Shown: positions 46,409 through 55,780 of the stretch, piece by piece
How the letters are laid out: each line of letters starts with the position of its first letter
Position numbering within the stretch: position 1 is the stretch's first letter
NCBI RefSeq assembly: GCF_002091475.1
Contig: NZ_BCTR01000004.1
Span: forward strand, 27,066 to 91,065
DNA from: Sphingomonas azotifigens NBRC 15497
GTDB lineage: Bacteria > Pseudomonadota > Alphaproteobacteria > Sphingomonadales > Sphingomonadaceae
Length of the DNA stretch: 64,000 nt
Reading direction: 5' to 3'
The notes under the pieces: generated by a model
The model's input: the letters and a program-made list of their open reading frames with translations, nothing else
What the model was told of the DNA's origin: nothing
Databases searched by the model: none
Program-made: the position numbers and the translations under genes

Positions 46409-47896
46409 ATGATCGCGCTCGATCCTGCCCCGCATCTTATAGACGCGCTGCCGCTGCGTGGCGCGCCCGACGCCATTGCTTTGGAGGACAAGGCCGGTAC
46501 GCTGACCTATGCCGGGCTGGAGGCGGCGGTGGGCGGCATGGCGCATGCGCTCGCTGCCCACGGCCTGCCGGCAGGCGAGCGGGTGGCGAGCTGGTTGCCC
46601 AAGACCCGCGCCGCTTGCCTGTTGCCGCTGGCCGCGCCGCGCGCCGGGCTGGTCCATGTGCCCGTCAACCCGGCGCTCAAGCACGCGCAGGTCGCGCATA
46701 TCCTGGCGGACAGCGGCGCGCGGCTGCTGGTGACGCAGCAGGCGCGGCTGGCGGCGCTGGCGCCGGGGGACGTGCCCGCAGACTGCCGCATCGTGACCGA
46801 GGAGGAACTGGCCGGCAGCGACCTGCTGCCCCCGGCGCACGGTGACCCCGATGCGTTGGCGGCGATCCTCTACACCTCCGGCTCCACCGGCAGGCCCAAG
46901 GGGGTGATGCTCAGCCATGCCAATCTGTGGCTGGGCGCGATCAGTGTCGCGCACTATCTGAAGGTCGCGCCCGCGGACCGGGTGCTGGGTGTGCTGCCGC
47001 TCAGCTTCGACTATGGCCAGAACCAGCTTTTCTCGACCTGGGCGGCCGGCGCGCGGGTGGTACCGCTCGACTATCTCACCGCGCGCGACGTGGTGAAGGC
47101 GGTGGAGCGGTTCGGCATCACGTCGCTGGCGGGGGTGCCGCCGCTCTGGGTGCAACTGCTCGAAGCCGAGTGGCCGGCGGAAGCGGCGGCGAGGCTCAAG
47201 CGGCTCACCAACTCGGGCGGCGCGCTCACCCGGCCGCTGGTGCAGGGGCTGCGCGAGCGTTTTCCCGAGGCCGATCTCTATCCGATGTACGGCCTGACCG
47301 AGGCGTTTCGCTCGACCTATCTCGATCCAGCGCTGGTCGATGCGCATCCCGAATCGATCGGCCGTGCGATCCCGTTCGCGGAGATCCTGGTCGTCGATGT
47401 CGACGGGCGGCGCGCGGCCCAGGGCGAGCTCGTCCATGCCGGGCCGCTGGTCGCCAAGGGCTATTGGCGCGATCCCGAGCGTACGGCGTTGCGCTTTCGC
47501 CCGGCGCCGGCCTTTGCCGCGCATCCTGGGACGGCGGTCTGGTCGGGCGACACCGTGGCCGAGGACGCCGACGGGCTGCTCCGTTTCGTCGGCCGCGACG
47601 ACGAGATGATCAAGTCTTCGGGCAACCGGATCAGCCCCACCGAGATCGAGGAAGCGGTGGTCGCCGGCGGCGAGACCAGCGAGGCGGTGGCGTTCGGCGT
47701 GCCCGATGCGCGACTGGGCCAGGCGATCCTGGTCGTCGCGCGGGGCGATGGCAGCCGGGAGGCGGAACTGCGCGCACGGCTGCGGCGGGAACTCCCGAGC
47801 TTCCAGCAGCCGGCCCGCTATATCTGGCGCGAAAGCCTGCCGCGCAACGCCAATGGCAAGCTCGATCGCGCCGGGCTCAAGGGAGAAGTGGCATGA
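46409..47896 (+). CDS. acyl-CoA ligase (AMP-forming), exosortase A-associated
   Basis: 495 residues, ANL superfamily. The A3 motif is AAILYTSGSTGRPKGVMLSH; others are YPMYGLTEAF, VWSGDTVAED and the hinge-containing GRDDEMIKSSGNRISP, with the C-terminal catalytic Lys in NANGKLDR. It adenylates an acyl acid and passes it to CoA or to the acyl carrier protein encoded divergently. ATG 46409 has GGTGG 5 bases upstream; ATG 46397 would add four residues. The stop overlaps the next gene's start. Confidence 0.92.
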   Translation: MIALDPAPHLIDALPLRGAPDAIALEDKAGTLTYAGLEAAVGGMAHALAAHGLPAGERVASWLPKTRAACLLPLAAPRAGLVHVPVNPALKHAQVAHILADSGARLLVTQQARLAALAPGDVPADCRIVTEEELAGSDLLPPAHGDPDALAAILYTSGSTGRPKGVMLSHANLWLGAISVAHYLKVAPADRVLGVLPLSFDYGQNQLFSTWAAGARVVPLDYLTARDVVKAVERFGITSLAGVPPLWVQLLEAEWPAEAAARLKRLTNSGGALTRPLVQGLRERFPEADLYPMYGLTEAFRSTYLDPALVDAHPESIGRAIPFAEILVVDVDGRRAAQGELVHAGPLVAKGYWRDPERTALRFRPAPAFAAHPGTAVWSGDTVAEDADGLLRFVGRDDEMIKSSGNRISPTEIEEAVVAGGETSEAVAFGVPDARLGQAILVVARGDGSREAELRARLRRELPSFQQPARYIWRESLPRNANGKLDRAGLKGEVA

Positions 47897-49104
47897 ACGC
47901 CAAGCCGATCGGGCCGATTCCGGCCGACTTTGCCGAACAGGCGGTGCTCCATGTCGCCGGGCAAGGCGCTGCCGACTGGGCGGCGGCAGGGACGCCGCTC
48001 TACCTCTATGACATGGCCGCCGTCTCGGCGCGGATCGCGCGGTTCCGTGCGGCGATGCCAAAGCGGGTGGCGCTGCACTATGCGATCAAGGCCAATCCGT
48101 TCCCGCCGCTGATCGCCGCGATCGCGCAGCAGGTGGACGGCATCGACGTCGCCTCGGCGGGCGAAATGGACAAGGCGCTCGCGGCGATGCCGGCCGCCGC
48201 GATCAGCTTCGCGGGGCCGGGCAAGCGCGACGCCGAACTCGAAGCGGCGATCCGCGCCGGCGTGACGCTCAACCTCGAATCCGAAGGCGAGGCCGATCGC
48301 GCGCTGGCGATCGGCGCGCGGCTTGGGGTCGCGCCGCGGCTCGCCGTGCGGGTGAACCCCGATTTCGAGCTGCGCGGATCGGGGATGAAGATGGGCGGCC
48401 GGGCGTCGCCCTTCGGCATCGATGCGGCGCGCGTGCCGGGGCTGGTGCGGCGGCTGATCGCGGCAGGGGCGGACTGGCGGGGCTTCCACATCTATGCCGG
48501 GTCGCAGGCGCTGTCGGCCGAGGCGGTGATCGAGACGCAGGCCGCCACCATCGGCCTCGCTGCCCGGCTCGCGGAGGAGGCAGGGGCGCTGCCGCCGCTG
48601 GTCAACCTCGGCGGCGGCTTCGGCATCCCCTATTTCCCCGGCGACGTGCCGCTCGATGTCAAGGCGGTGGGTAGCGCGCTGGCGGGGGAGCTGGATCGGC
48701 TCGACACCCACTATGCGATCGAGCTCGGCCGCTGGCTGGTCGGCGAGGCGGGCATCTATCTGGCGCGCGTGGTCGACCGGAAGGAAAGCCAAGGCGAGAC
48801 TTTCCTGGTCGTCGATGGCGGGCTCAACCACCACCTCGCGGCGACCGGTAATTTCGGTACTGTCGTGCGCCGCAACTATCCTGTCGCGGTCGCGCACCGG
48901 ATGCAGGATCCGGTCGAGGAAGTGGTGAGCGTGGTCGGCCCGCTCTGCACGCCGCTCGACCGGCTGGCCGACCGGGTGGCGCTCCCGCGCGCCGAGGTGG
49001 GCGACCTGATCGCGATCTTCGCTTCGGGCGCGTACGGCGCCAGCGCCAGCCCGCAGGCATTTCTCGGCCACCCGCCGGTTCGCGAGGTTCTGGCCGGGGT
49101 CTGA
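47893..49104 (+). CDS. PLP-dependent decarboxylase, exosortase A system-associated
   Basis: 403 residues, fold III (Ala racemase-type) decarboxylase. The PLP Lys66 is in HYAIKANP; other motifs are HIYAGSQAL, LGGGFGIPY and the second-subunit segment VVGPLCTPLD with its catalytic Cys. It resembles ornithine/diaminopimelate decarboxylases. The substrate in XrtA loci is unknown. It overlaps the ligase by 4 bases. Confidence 0.92.
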   Translation: MNAKPIGPIPADFAEQAVLHVAGQGAADWAAAGTPLYLYDMAAVSARIARFRAAMPKRVALHYAIKANPFPPLIAAIAQQVDGIDVASAGEMDKALAAMPAAAISFAGPGKRDAELEAAIRAGVTLNLESEGEADRALAIGARLGVAPRLAVRVNPDFELRGSGMKMGGRASPFGIDAARVPGLVRRLIAAGADWRGFHIYAGSQALSAEAVIETQAATIGLAARLAEEAGALPPLVNLGGGFGIPYFPGDVPLDVKAVGSALAGELDRLDTHYAIELGRWLVGEAGIYLARVVDRKESQGETFLVVDGGLNHHLAATGNFGTVVRRNYPVAVAHRMQDPVEEVVSVVGPLCTPLDRLADRVALPRAEVGDLIAIFASGAYGASASPQAFLGHPPVREVLAGV

Positions 49105-49197
49105 CGCCTAACGGTAAATTTACGCGTCCTGCGCCATAGCGCGTGCTCCGGCAGGGGCGTGCGGCAATCCGCCTTGCTGCCGCTTGGAGGCATGGCA

Positions 49198-49839
49198 ATG
49201 GCGGTTTCGTTCGGGATCAAGGCGGCGGCGACGCTGGCGCTGGCGGCGCTGCTCTCGGCGTGCGGCGCCCCGCATGCGCGCCCCGAGCTGCCTGCCGCCG
49301 GCTTTGTCGGTGCCAAGCAGGCGCCGAGCGACGAATATGTCATCGGCCCGCTCGACCAGCTCAGCATCTTCGTCTGGCGCAACCCGGAGCTGACCACCAA
49401 GGTGCAGGTGCGCCCCGATGGCCGTATCACCACGCCGCTGATCAACGACATGCCGGCCGTCGGCAAGACGCCGGCAATGCTCGCCGACGACCTGAAGCTC
49501 GCGCTCAGCGAATTCATCAAGGATCCGATCGTATCGGTGATCGTCGAGAATTTCTCGGGCACCTTCGCCCAGCAGATCCGCGTCGTCGGCGCGACCGAGA
49601 AGCCTGCCTCGCTGCCCTATCGTGCCAACATGTCGATCCTCGATGCGATGATCGCGGTGGGCGGCCTCAACGAATTCGCCGCTGGCAACCGCGCCCGGCT
49701 GGTGCGCTATGATCCGCAGACCGGCCAGCAGCGCGAATACAAGCTGCGCCTGTCGGACCTGCTGAAGAGCGGCGACACCTCCGCCAATGTCCGCCTGGAG
49801 CCGGGCGACGTGATCATCATCCCGCAGAGCATGTTCTGA
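49198..49839 (+). CDS. polysaccharide export lipoprotein (Wza-like), XrtA system
   Basis: 213 residues. Lipoprotein signal ending LLSAC, then the polysaccharide export domain (EYVIGPLDQLSIFVWRNPEL, KVQVRPDGRITTPLI), and a SLBB-type second domain from about 110 (IRVVGATEKPASLPY). It would form or contribute to the outer-membrane/periplasmic export channel. GGAGG lies 7 bases before ATG 49198, which decides the start over ATG 49192. The stop overlaps the chain-length gene. Confidence 0.93.
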   Translation: MAVSFGIKAAATLALAALLSACGAPHARPELPAAGFVGAKQAPSDEYVIGPLDQLSIFVWRNPELTTKVQVRPDGRITTPLINDMPAVGKTPAMLADDLKLALSEFIKDPIVSVIVENFSGTFAQQIRVVGATEKPASLPYRANMSILDAMIAVGGLNEFAAGNRARLVRYDPQTGQQREYKLRLSDLLKSGDTSANVRLEPGDVIIIPQSMF

Positions 49840-51362
49840 TGGGGAGCCTGTTCGACGAGGTGCGCGGCGCGATCCATGCCGTGTGGATGCGCCGCACGCT
49901 CGCACTGGCGGTGGCCTGGGCGATCTGCGTGATCGGCTGGGTCGCCGTGTCCCGCATCCCGGACAGCTATGAATCCAAGGCGCGCGTGCTGGTGGAACTG
50001 CGCCAGGTGCTGCCGAGCGACGGCGGTGCGGGCACGGCCGGCCAGCAGCAGGACATCGATCGCATCCGCCAGACGCTGACCAGCTCGGTGAACCTCGAAA
50101 AGGTCGTCCGCGGCACCGATCTCGCCAGGACGATCACCAAACCGGCGGACCTGGGCGCGCGCATCGCCGGGCTGCAAAAGGCGATCAAGCTCACCGCCCA
50201 GCAGGACAATCTGTTCGAGATCGCGGTGACCGGCGCCGATCCGGCGATCTGCCGCCAGGTCGTGGAGAAGCTGATCGCGCTGTTCCGCGACAACAAGCTC
50301 GCCGACAGCCGCGACGAGAGCAGCCAGTCGCTGACGTTCCTCGACCAGCAGCTCGCCGAGCGGCAACAGGCGCTGCAGGCGGCCGAAGCCAAGCGCGCCG
50401 ACTTCCAGTCGCGCTTCCTCGGGAGCCTGCCCGGCACCGGTTCGCTCGACGATCGGATCGGCGCGGCGCAGCAGCAGTTGGGGCAGATCGAAAGCGACCT
50501 CGCCGCCGCCCAGAGCAGCCTGAGCGCGGTCAACGCGCAGATGGCGGGCACGCCTGCCAGCGTTGCGGGGCAGGGCGGGATCGTCACCGGCACCGGCCCG
50601 GCACGTGCGCGGCTCGCCGATCTCCAGGCGCAGCTCGCCGAGGTCCGCGCCCGCGGCTTTACCGAGGCGCATCCCGATGTGATCGCCCTGCGCCAGCAGA
50701 TCGCCAGCGCCCAGGCCGCCGCGGCGCGCGAGCCGGCGGCGGGCAGCGGCGGTGGCGGCAGCTTCGCCAATCCGCTCTATCTCAGCCTGCGCTCGATGCA
50801 GGCGGACAAGGCGGCGCAGGTCGCCGCGCTCAACCAGCGCCGCGCGCAGATCCAGGGCGACCTTGCCGCGCTCAGCGCCAAGCTCGGCCAGGCGCCGCAG
50901 GTGGCGGCGGAGCAGGGGCAGATCGATCGCGACTATCAGGTGCTGAAGGACCAGTATGCCAAACTGCTCGCCGACCGCGAGCAACTGCGGATCAGCAGCC
51001 AGGCACAGAGCCAGACCGACGCGGTGAAGTTCAGCGTCATCGACCCGCCGACCCAACCCCATGCGCCCAGCGCGCCCAACCGGCCGATGCTGCTCACCGC
51101 GGTGCTGGTCGCGGGGCTCGGCGCAGGCGTGGCGGTGGCGTTCCTGCTCGCCAAGCTGCGCACCACCTTCGACACCGCGATGCGGCTGGAAAAGGCGAGC
51201 GGGATGCCGGTGATCGGCTCGATCGGCGAAGTGATCACGCCGGCCCAGCAAGTCCGCCGTCGCCGCCAACTGCAGCGCTTTCTCGGTGCGGTGGGGGGGC
51301 TGGGTGCCGTCTACGCGGCGATCCTGCTGCTCGTGATGTTCCACCATGGCGCGGGGGCCTGA
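49839..51362 (+). CDS. polysaccharide chain-length determinant (Wzz/GNVR-type), XrtA system
   Basis: 507 residues. Membrane helices at about 20-38 and 410-432 flank a long periplasmic coiled-coil region (residues 150-390) with the GNVR-like tyrosine-kinase domain replaced; there is no Walker motif here, since the kinase is a separate gene. A third helix occurs near the C-terminus (LGAVYAAILLLVMF). Controls polymer length together with the kinase. ATG 49839 overlaps the export gene stop by 1 base. Confidence 0.92.
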   Translation: MGSLFDEVRGAIHAVWMRRTLALAVAWAICVIGWVAVSRIPDSYESKARVLVELRQVLPSDGGAGTAGQQQDIDRIRQTLTSSVNLEKVVRGTDLARTITKPADLGARIAGLQKAIKLTAQQDNLFEIAVTGADPAICRQVVEKLIALFRDNKLADSRDESSQSLTFLDQQLAERQQALQAAEAKRADFQSRFLGSLPGTGSLDDRIGAAQQQLGQIESDLAAAQSSLSAVNAQMAGTPASVAGQGGIVTGTGPARARLADLQAQLAEVRARGFTEAHPDVIALRQQIASAQAAAAREPAAGSGGGGSFANPLYLSLRSMQADKAAQVAALNQRRAQIQGDLAALSAKLGQAPQVAAEQGQIDRDYQVLKDQYAKLLADREQLRISSQAQSQTDAVKFSVIDPPTQPHAPSAPNRPMLLTAVLVAGLGAGVAVAFLLAKLRTTFDTAMRLEKASGMPVIGSIGEVITPAQQVRRRRQLQRFLGAVGGLGAVYAAILLLVMFHHGAGA

Positions 51363-51365
51363 GCG

Positions 51366-52244
51366 ATGAACGAGCATAGCCCCAAGCGCTATTATGGCTC
51401 GCTGATCCAGCGCGCGGTCGCGATGATGCCCGGCCTGCCCGACGAGGCGCCAAAGCCGCAGGCGAGCGCCGCCGCGCCGGAGTCGCGGGCGGAAATGCCC
51501 GTCCACCCGCGCCCATTGGTATCGATCGACCGCAGGCGGCTGGCCGATGCCGGCCTGCTGGTGCCCGGCGGGCCGATCACCCCGCTCGCCGAGGAGTTCC
51601 GGATGGTGAAGCGCCAGCTGCTGCTCACCGCCCGCGGCGTCGCCGGCGTCGATGCCGATCGCGCGCGGATGATCCTGGTCTGCTCGGCCCAGCCGGACGA
51701 GGGCAAGACCTTCTGCGCGATCAACCTCGCGCTCTCGATGGCAGCCGAGAAGGACGTCGAGATCCTGCTGGCCGATGCCGATTTCGCCAAGCCCGATGTT
51801 TCGAAGCGGCTCGGCATCGGCGAGGGGCGGCCCGGCCTGCTCGATGCGCTGGCCGGGCAGATCGATGTCGAGGAATGCATTGTCGACACCGATGTGCCGC
51901 AGCTTGCGATCCTGCCCGCCGGTGCCCGCAGCGTCAGCGATACCGAGCTGCTGGCGAGCGACGGCGCCCGGGCGATGCTCGATCGGCTGGCCGCCGCCAA
52001 TCCGCGCCGCATCGTGATCTTTGATTCGCCCCCGGCGCTGGCCGCGTCGCCGGCATCGGTGCTGGCGCTGCATGTCGGCCAGACGATGATGGTGGTGCGC
52101 GCCGACCGCACCAGCGAAGAGGATCTGCGCGCCGCCGTCGCCGCGCTCGATGGCTGCGAGCATATCCAGCTGGTGCTCAACGCGGTGTCGTTCCAGCCGC
52201 AGGGCCGGCGCTTCGGCAGCTATTACGCGCAGGCCGGCCGGTGA
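51366..52244 (+). CDS. BY-type tyrosine autokinase, XrtA system-associated
   Basis: 292 residues, a ParA/CpsD-like P-loop domain. Walker A is SAQPDEGKTF, Walker A' is LLADADFAKPD and Walker B is IVIFDSPP. The C-terminus has only one Tyr pair (GSYYAQAGR) instead of a long Tyr cluster, so phospho-control may be limited. Pairs with the upstream chain-length protein. Its stop overlaps the GTG of the next gene. Confidence 0.93.
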   Translation: MNEHSPKRYYGSLIQRAVAMMPGLPDEAPKPQASAAAPESRAEMPVHPRPLVSIDRRRLADAGLLVPGGPITPLAEEFRMVKRQLLLTARGVAGVDADRARMILVCSAQPDEGKTFCAINLALSMAAEKDVEILLADADFAKPDVSKRLGIGEGRPGLLDALAGQIDVEECIVDTDVPQLAILPAGARSVSDTELLASDGARAMLDRLAAANPRRIVIFDSPPALAASPASVLALHVGQTMMVVRADRTSEEDLRAAVAALDGCEHIQLVLNAVSFQPQGRRFGSYYAQAGR

Positions 52245-53830
52245 TTCGTGGTGCGATCGTGCTGGCCGCCTGCGCCGCCGCGATCGCGCCCGCGGCCGCC
52301 CAGCGCCGCGCGACCGTCACGCCCTATCTCGAGGTGAGCCAGGTCGCTACCGCCGAGCTCAACGGCGGCGAGACGCTGACCTATTCGCAACTGGGTGCCG
52401 GGATCGACGGCAGCATCCGCACGCGGCGCGTGCAGGTGCAGCTGAGCTACCAGTATCAGCACCGCTTCACCGAAAAGGGCAGCCTGCAATCGGGTGACAG
52501 CCATAACGGGCTGGCCCAGGCACGGATCGCCGTCGCCCGTGGGGTAACGCTGGAGAGCGGGGCCGTCGCCACCCGTACCCGCACCGATGCCCGCGGCGAC
52601 GCGCTCAATGGCAATGCGGCGACCGCGCGCAACGCCAGCCAGCTCTACTCCGCTTATGCCGGGCCGAAGCTCGACAGCCGGCTGGGGCCGTTGTTCGTGC
52701 AGGGAGCCTATCGCTTCGGCTTCACCCAGATCGACGACGGGACCGCGACGGGCATTCCGGCGGCGCTGCCGCAGCTGGACCGGTTCGATCATTCGACCTC
52801 GCACGCGCTGAACGCCAGCATCGGCGCCAAGCCCGGCGCACTGCTGCCGGTGGGCGTGAGCGTCACCGGCGGGCTGGTGCGCGAGGCGGCGAGCCAGCTC
52901 GACCAGCGTTTCGCCAGCAGCTCGGTACGCGGCGATGCGATCGTCCCGGTCACGCGCACCGCCGCGCTGGTGGGCGGCGCGGGCTATGAGCGGATCACCG
53001 TTCGCCAGCGCGATCCGGTGCTGACCCTGAGCGGCCAGCCCGTGGTCGACGGAGCAGGGCGCTATGTCACCGATCCGGCGACGCCGCAGCGCATCGCCTA
53101 TGCGTTCGATGGACTGTTCTGGGACGGCGGGGTGCTCTGGCGCCCCAGCCGTCGCACCGCGCTCGATCTGCGGATCGGGCGGCGCTACGGTGCGATGCGC
53201 TACACCGGCAGCTTCACCTATCAGCGTAGCACCGGCAGCGGCATCCAGGTCGCGGTCTACGATACGGTCGAGACCTATGGCCAGCAGGTCGGCGGCAGCC
53301 TTGCCGCGCTGCCGGTCGGGTTCGTCACCACCGCCGACCCGTTCGGCAGCCAGGGTGGCGCCTGCATCTATGGCACCAGCGGCGCGGCGGCGGGCGGCTG
53401 CATCGCCGGCGCCTTCTCTTCGGCCGCGACGGCCGCCTATCGCGGGCGCGGCATGACCGCCAATGCGGTGTGGAGCCGCGGAACGACCCGGCTGGGCGTC
53501 GGCGGTGGCGTTGCCCGGCGCGACTTCCTCACTCCCGTCGGCGTCGCGACGACGGCCGGCGGCAGCTGGGACGAGAGCTTCTACGCCCAGGCGTTCGCCG
53601 CGCTCGCTGCCGGTCGGAACGGGACGGTCGGGATGAACCTGCTCGCCAGCTATTATGACGGCGACATTCCCGGCAGCACCGCCGTGTTCGGCTGGGGGGC
53701 AAACGCCGCCTACACGCACCGCCTCGGCCAGCTGAGCCTCACCGCGACGGCAGGCCTGTACGGCTCGCTACGCGACGGGCCGGACCAGGCATCGGCACAG
53801 GGGCTGATCGGGGCGCGCTATGACTTCTAG
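52241..53830 (+). CDS. PEP-CTERM system-associated outer-membrane beta-barrel protein
   Basis: 529 residues from GTG 52241. A signal peptide (AIVLAACAAAIAPAAA) precedes a long run of amphipathic strands (VTPYLEVSQVATAELNGGE, RVQVQLSYQYQHRF), ending with ...QGLIGARYDF, the typical aromatic-final strand. It resembles the large barrel protein that accompanies XrtA loci and may be the secretion pore for the polysaccharide. Compared with the family it has the usual length. Confidence 0.85.
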   Translation: MIRGAIVLAACAAAIAPAAAQRRATVTPYLEVSQVATAELNGGETLTYSQLGAGIDGSIRTRRVQVQLSYQYQHRFTEKGSLQSGDSHNGLAQARIAVARGVTLESGAVATRTRTDARGDALNGNAATARNASQLYSAYAGPKLDSRLGPLFVQGAYRFGFTQIDDGTATGIPAALPQLDRFDHSTSHALNASIGAKPGALLPVGVSVTGGLVREAASQLDQRFASSSVRGDAIVPVTRTAALVGGAGYERITVRQRDPVLTLSGQPVVDGAGRYVTDPATPQRIAYAFDGLFWDGGVLWRPSRRTALDLRIGRRYGAMRYTGSFTYQRSTGSGIQVAVYDTVETYGQQVGGSLAALPVGFVTTADPFGSQGGACIYGTSGAAAGGCIAGAFSSAATAAYRGRGMTANAVWSRGTTRLGVGGGVARRDFLTPVGVATTAGGSWDESFYAQAFAALAAGRNGTVGMNLLASYYDGDIPGSTAVFGWGANAAYTHRLGQLSLTATAGLYGSLRDGPDQASAQGLIGARYDF

Positions 53831-53866
53831 CATGGAGGGAGCGGGGCCGCTCCGGAGACTGCAACG

Positions 53867-54931
53867 ATGATGGACGATCATTACGGGCTGAGCGGCCGGC
53901 CGTTCCAGCTGACACCCGATCCGCGCTTCTGGTTCGATACCGCCACGCACGGCAAGGCGATGGCCTATCTCGGCTATGGCCTCAGCCAGGGCGAGGGCTT
54001 CGTCGTCATCACCGGCGATCCAGGCGCGGGCAAGACCACGCTGATGGGGCATCTGCTCGCCGAACTCGATGGCGAGCGGCTCAACGTCGTCAAGATCGTC
54101 TCCACGCATTTGCGCGCCGACGATCTGCTGCGGCTGGTCGCGCAGGGCCTGGGGCTCGCGGGCGACGACCTGTCCAAGGCGGCGCTTCTCTCGGCGATCG
54201 AGCATGGGCTGCACGCGATCGCCCGCGCCGGGCGCCGCACGCTGCTGGTGGTCGACGAAGCACAGGCGTTGCCCTCCGAAAGCCTGGACGAACTGCGCAT
54301 GCTCTCCAATTTCCAGGCCGGCGGCTATCCGCTGCTGCAGATCTTCCTGCTCGGCCAGCCCGAGTTCCGGCTGGTACTGCAACGGCCGGCGTTCGAGCAG
54401 CTTCGGCAGCGAGTGATCGCGATGCACCACCTGGCGCCGATGGAGCTGGAGGAGGTCGAGGCCTATCTGATGCACCGGCTGACGCTGGTCGGCTGGCAGG
54501 GCCGGCCGCGCTTCACCACCGATGCGCTGGCGGCGATGCATCGCTGGTCGGGCGGGATACCACGGCGGCTCAACCAGCTGGCGAGCCGGGTGATGCTCTA
54601 CGGCGCGGTCGAGGCGATCGAGAATTTCGGCGCGCCCGATATCGCCGCGGTGATCGACGATATCGAGCAGGAAAGCGTGATCGAGGAGGCGCCCGAGCCC
54701 GCGCCGATCCCCGAGACGCCGCGGCCCAGCCGCGTCGCGGAACTGCGCGCCGCCCCCGCCGGATCGGCCGAGACGCGCGCGCTGGAGCGCCGCGTCGCCG
54801 AACTGGAGGCGCAGGTCGCCTCGCAGTCCGATGCGCTGCGGCGCGTGCTGGCGCTGCTGGTCGACTGGGTAGAGAAGGACGATGGCCGCAGCGGCATCGA
54901 TCTCGATACGCTGCGCGGCGGCGCGGCCTGA
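53867..54931 (+). CDS. XrtA/PEP-CTERM system-associated AAA ATPase (ExeA-like)
   Basis: 354 residues. Walker A GDPGAGKTT at 50-58, Walker B LLVVDEAQALP, and the ExeA/GspA-like start MDDHYGLSGRPFQLTPDPRF. After residue 260 the chain becomes a Pro/Glu-rich linker and a short coiled coil (ALERRVAELEAQVASQ). There is no membrane segment, unlike ExeA. Found in most XrtA loci; exact job unknown. Confidence 0.92.
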   Translation: MMDDHYGLSGRPFQLTPDPRFWFDTATHGKAMAYLGYGLSQGEGFVVITGDPGAGKTTLMGHLLAELDGERLNVVKIVSTHLRADDLLRLVAQGLGLAGDDLSKAALLSAIEHGLHAIARAGRRTLLVVDEAQALPSESLDELRMLSNFQAGGYPLLQIFLLGQPEFRLVLQRPAFEQLRQRVIAMHHLAPMELEEVEAYLMHRLTLVGWQGRPRFTTDALAAMHRWSGGIPRRLNQLASRVMLYGAVEAIENFGAPDIAAVIDDIEQESVIEEAPEPAPIPETPRPSRVAELRAAPAGSAETRALERRVAELEAQVASQSDALRRVLALLVDWVEKDDGRSGIDLDTLRGGAA

Positions 54932-54934
54932 GCC

Positions 54935-55780
54935 ATGACGCTGCGCAACGGCCTCTCGGTCGACGTCGAGGACTGGTTCCAGGTCGGCGCGTTCGAAACG
55001 ACGATCCGGCGCGACGACTGGGACGGGCTGGAGCGACGCGTCGAGGCGAACACCGATCGCGTGCTCGACCTGTTCGCCGAAGCGGGCGTGCAGGGCACCT
55101 TCTTCACGCTGGGTTGGGTCGCCGAGCGGCACCCACGGCTGATCCGCCGCATCGCCGAGGCCGGGCATGAAGTCGCCAGCCATGGCTGGGACCATGCCCG
55201 CGTCTTCACCCTGACGCCGGACCAGTTCCGCGTCGATCTCGCCCGCGCCCGTGCCGCGCTGGAGGATGCCGCGGGGGTGGCGGTCAACGGCTACCGGGCG
55301 CCGAGCTTCTCGATCGACCGGCGGACGCCCTGGGCGCATGCGGTGCTCGCCGAGGCGGGCTATTGCTATTCCTCGAGTATCGCGCCGATCGCGCACGACC
55401 ATTATGGCTGGCCCGATGCGCCGCGCGTGCCGTTCCGGCCGCTGCCCGATGCCCGGCTGATCGAATTGCCCATTACCATCGCGCGGGTGCTGGGCCGCGA
55501 GGTCACCGCCGGCGGGGGCTTCTTCCGGCTGCTGCCGCACGGCGTGACCGATCGCGCGGTCCGGGTGGCCAATGCCGGCGACGAGGCGGCGATCTTCTAT
55601 TTCCATCCCTGGGAAATCGATCCCGGGCAGCCGCGCGTCGCGGGCGCGCCGCTCAAGTCGCGGCTGCGCCATTATGCCCGGCTGGGCGCGATGGCGGGCA
55701 AGCTGCGCCGGCTGATCGCCGCGCATCGCTGGGGGCGGATGGACGCCGTCGCCGAGCGCGCCGCGGAGCGGCTGGCGTGA
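54935..55780 (+). CDS. polysaccharide deacetylase, XrtA system
   Basis: 281 residues, CE4 NodB-fold. Start GLSVDVEDWFQV carries the catalytic Asp and first metal Asp; HEVASHGWDH supplies the two metal His; GYRAPSFSIDRR is the third motif; the C-terminal DUF3473 part has FYFHPWEIDP. It removes acetyl groups from N-acetyl sugars. No signal peptide, so it acts in the cytoplasm or the export complex. It is four bases after the ATPase stop. Confidence 0.94.
   Translation: MTLRNGLSVDVEDWFQVGAFETTIRRDDWDGLERRVEANTDRVLDLFAEAGVQGTFFTLGWVAERHPRLIRRIAEAGHEVASHGWDHARVFTLTPDQFRVDLARARAALEDAAGVAVNGYRAPSFSIDRRTPWAHAVLAEAGYCYSSSIAPIAHDHYGWPDAPRVPFRPLPDARLIELPITIARVLGREVTAGGGFFRLLPHGVTDRAVRVANAGDEAAIFYFHPWEIDPGQPRVAGAPLKSRLRHYARLGAMAGKLRRLIAAHRWGRMDAVAERAAERLA

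Noticed and set aside
49114..49123. palindrome GTAAATTTAC before the export lipoprotein gene
   Set aside because: Only 10 bases, no known factor with this site, and no second copy noticed; too weak to call an operator.
49707..52163. 818-codon frame antisense to the chain-length and kinase genes
   Set aside because: No domain, composition of a GC shadow frame, and the sense-strand genes are clear.
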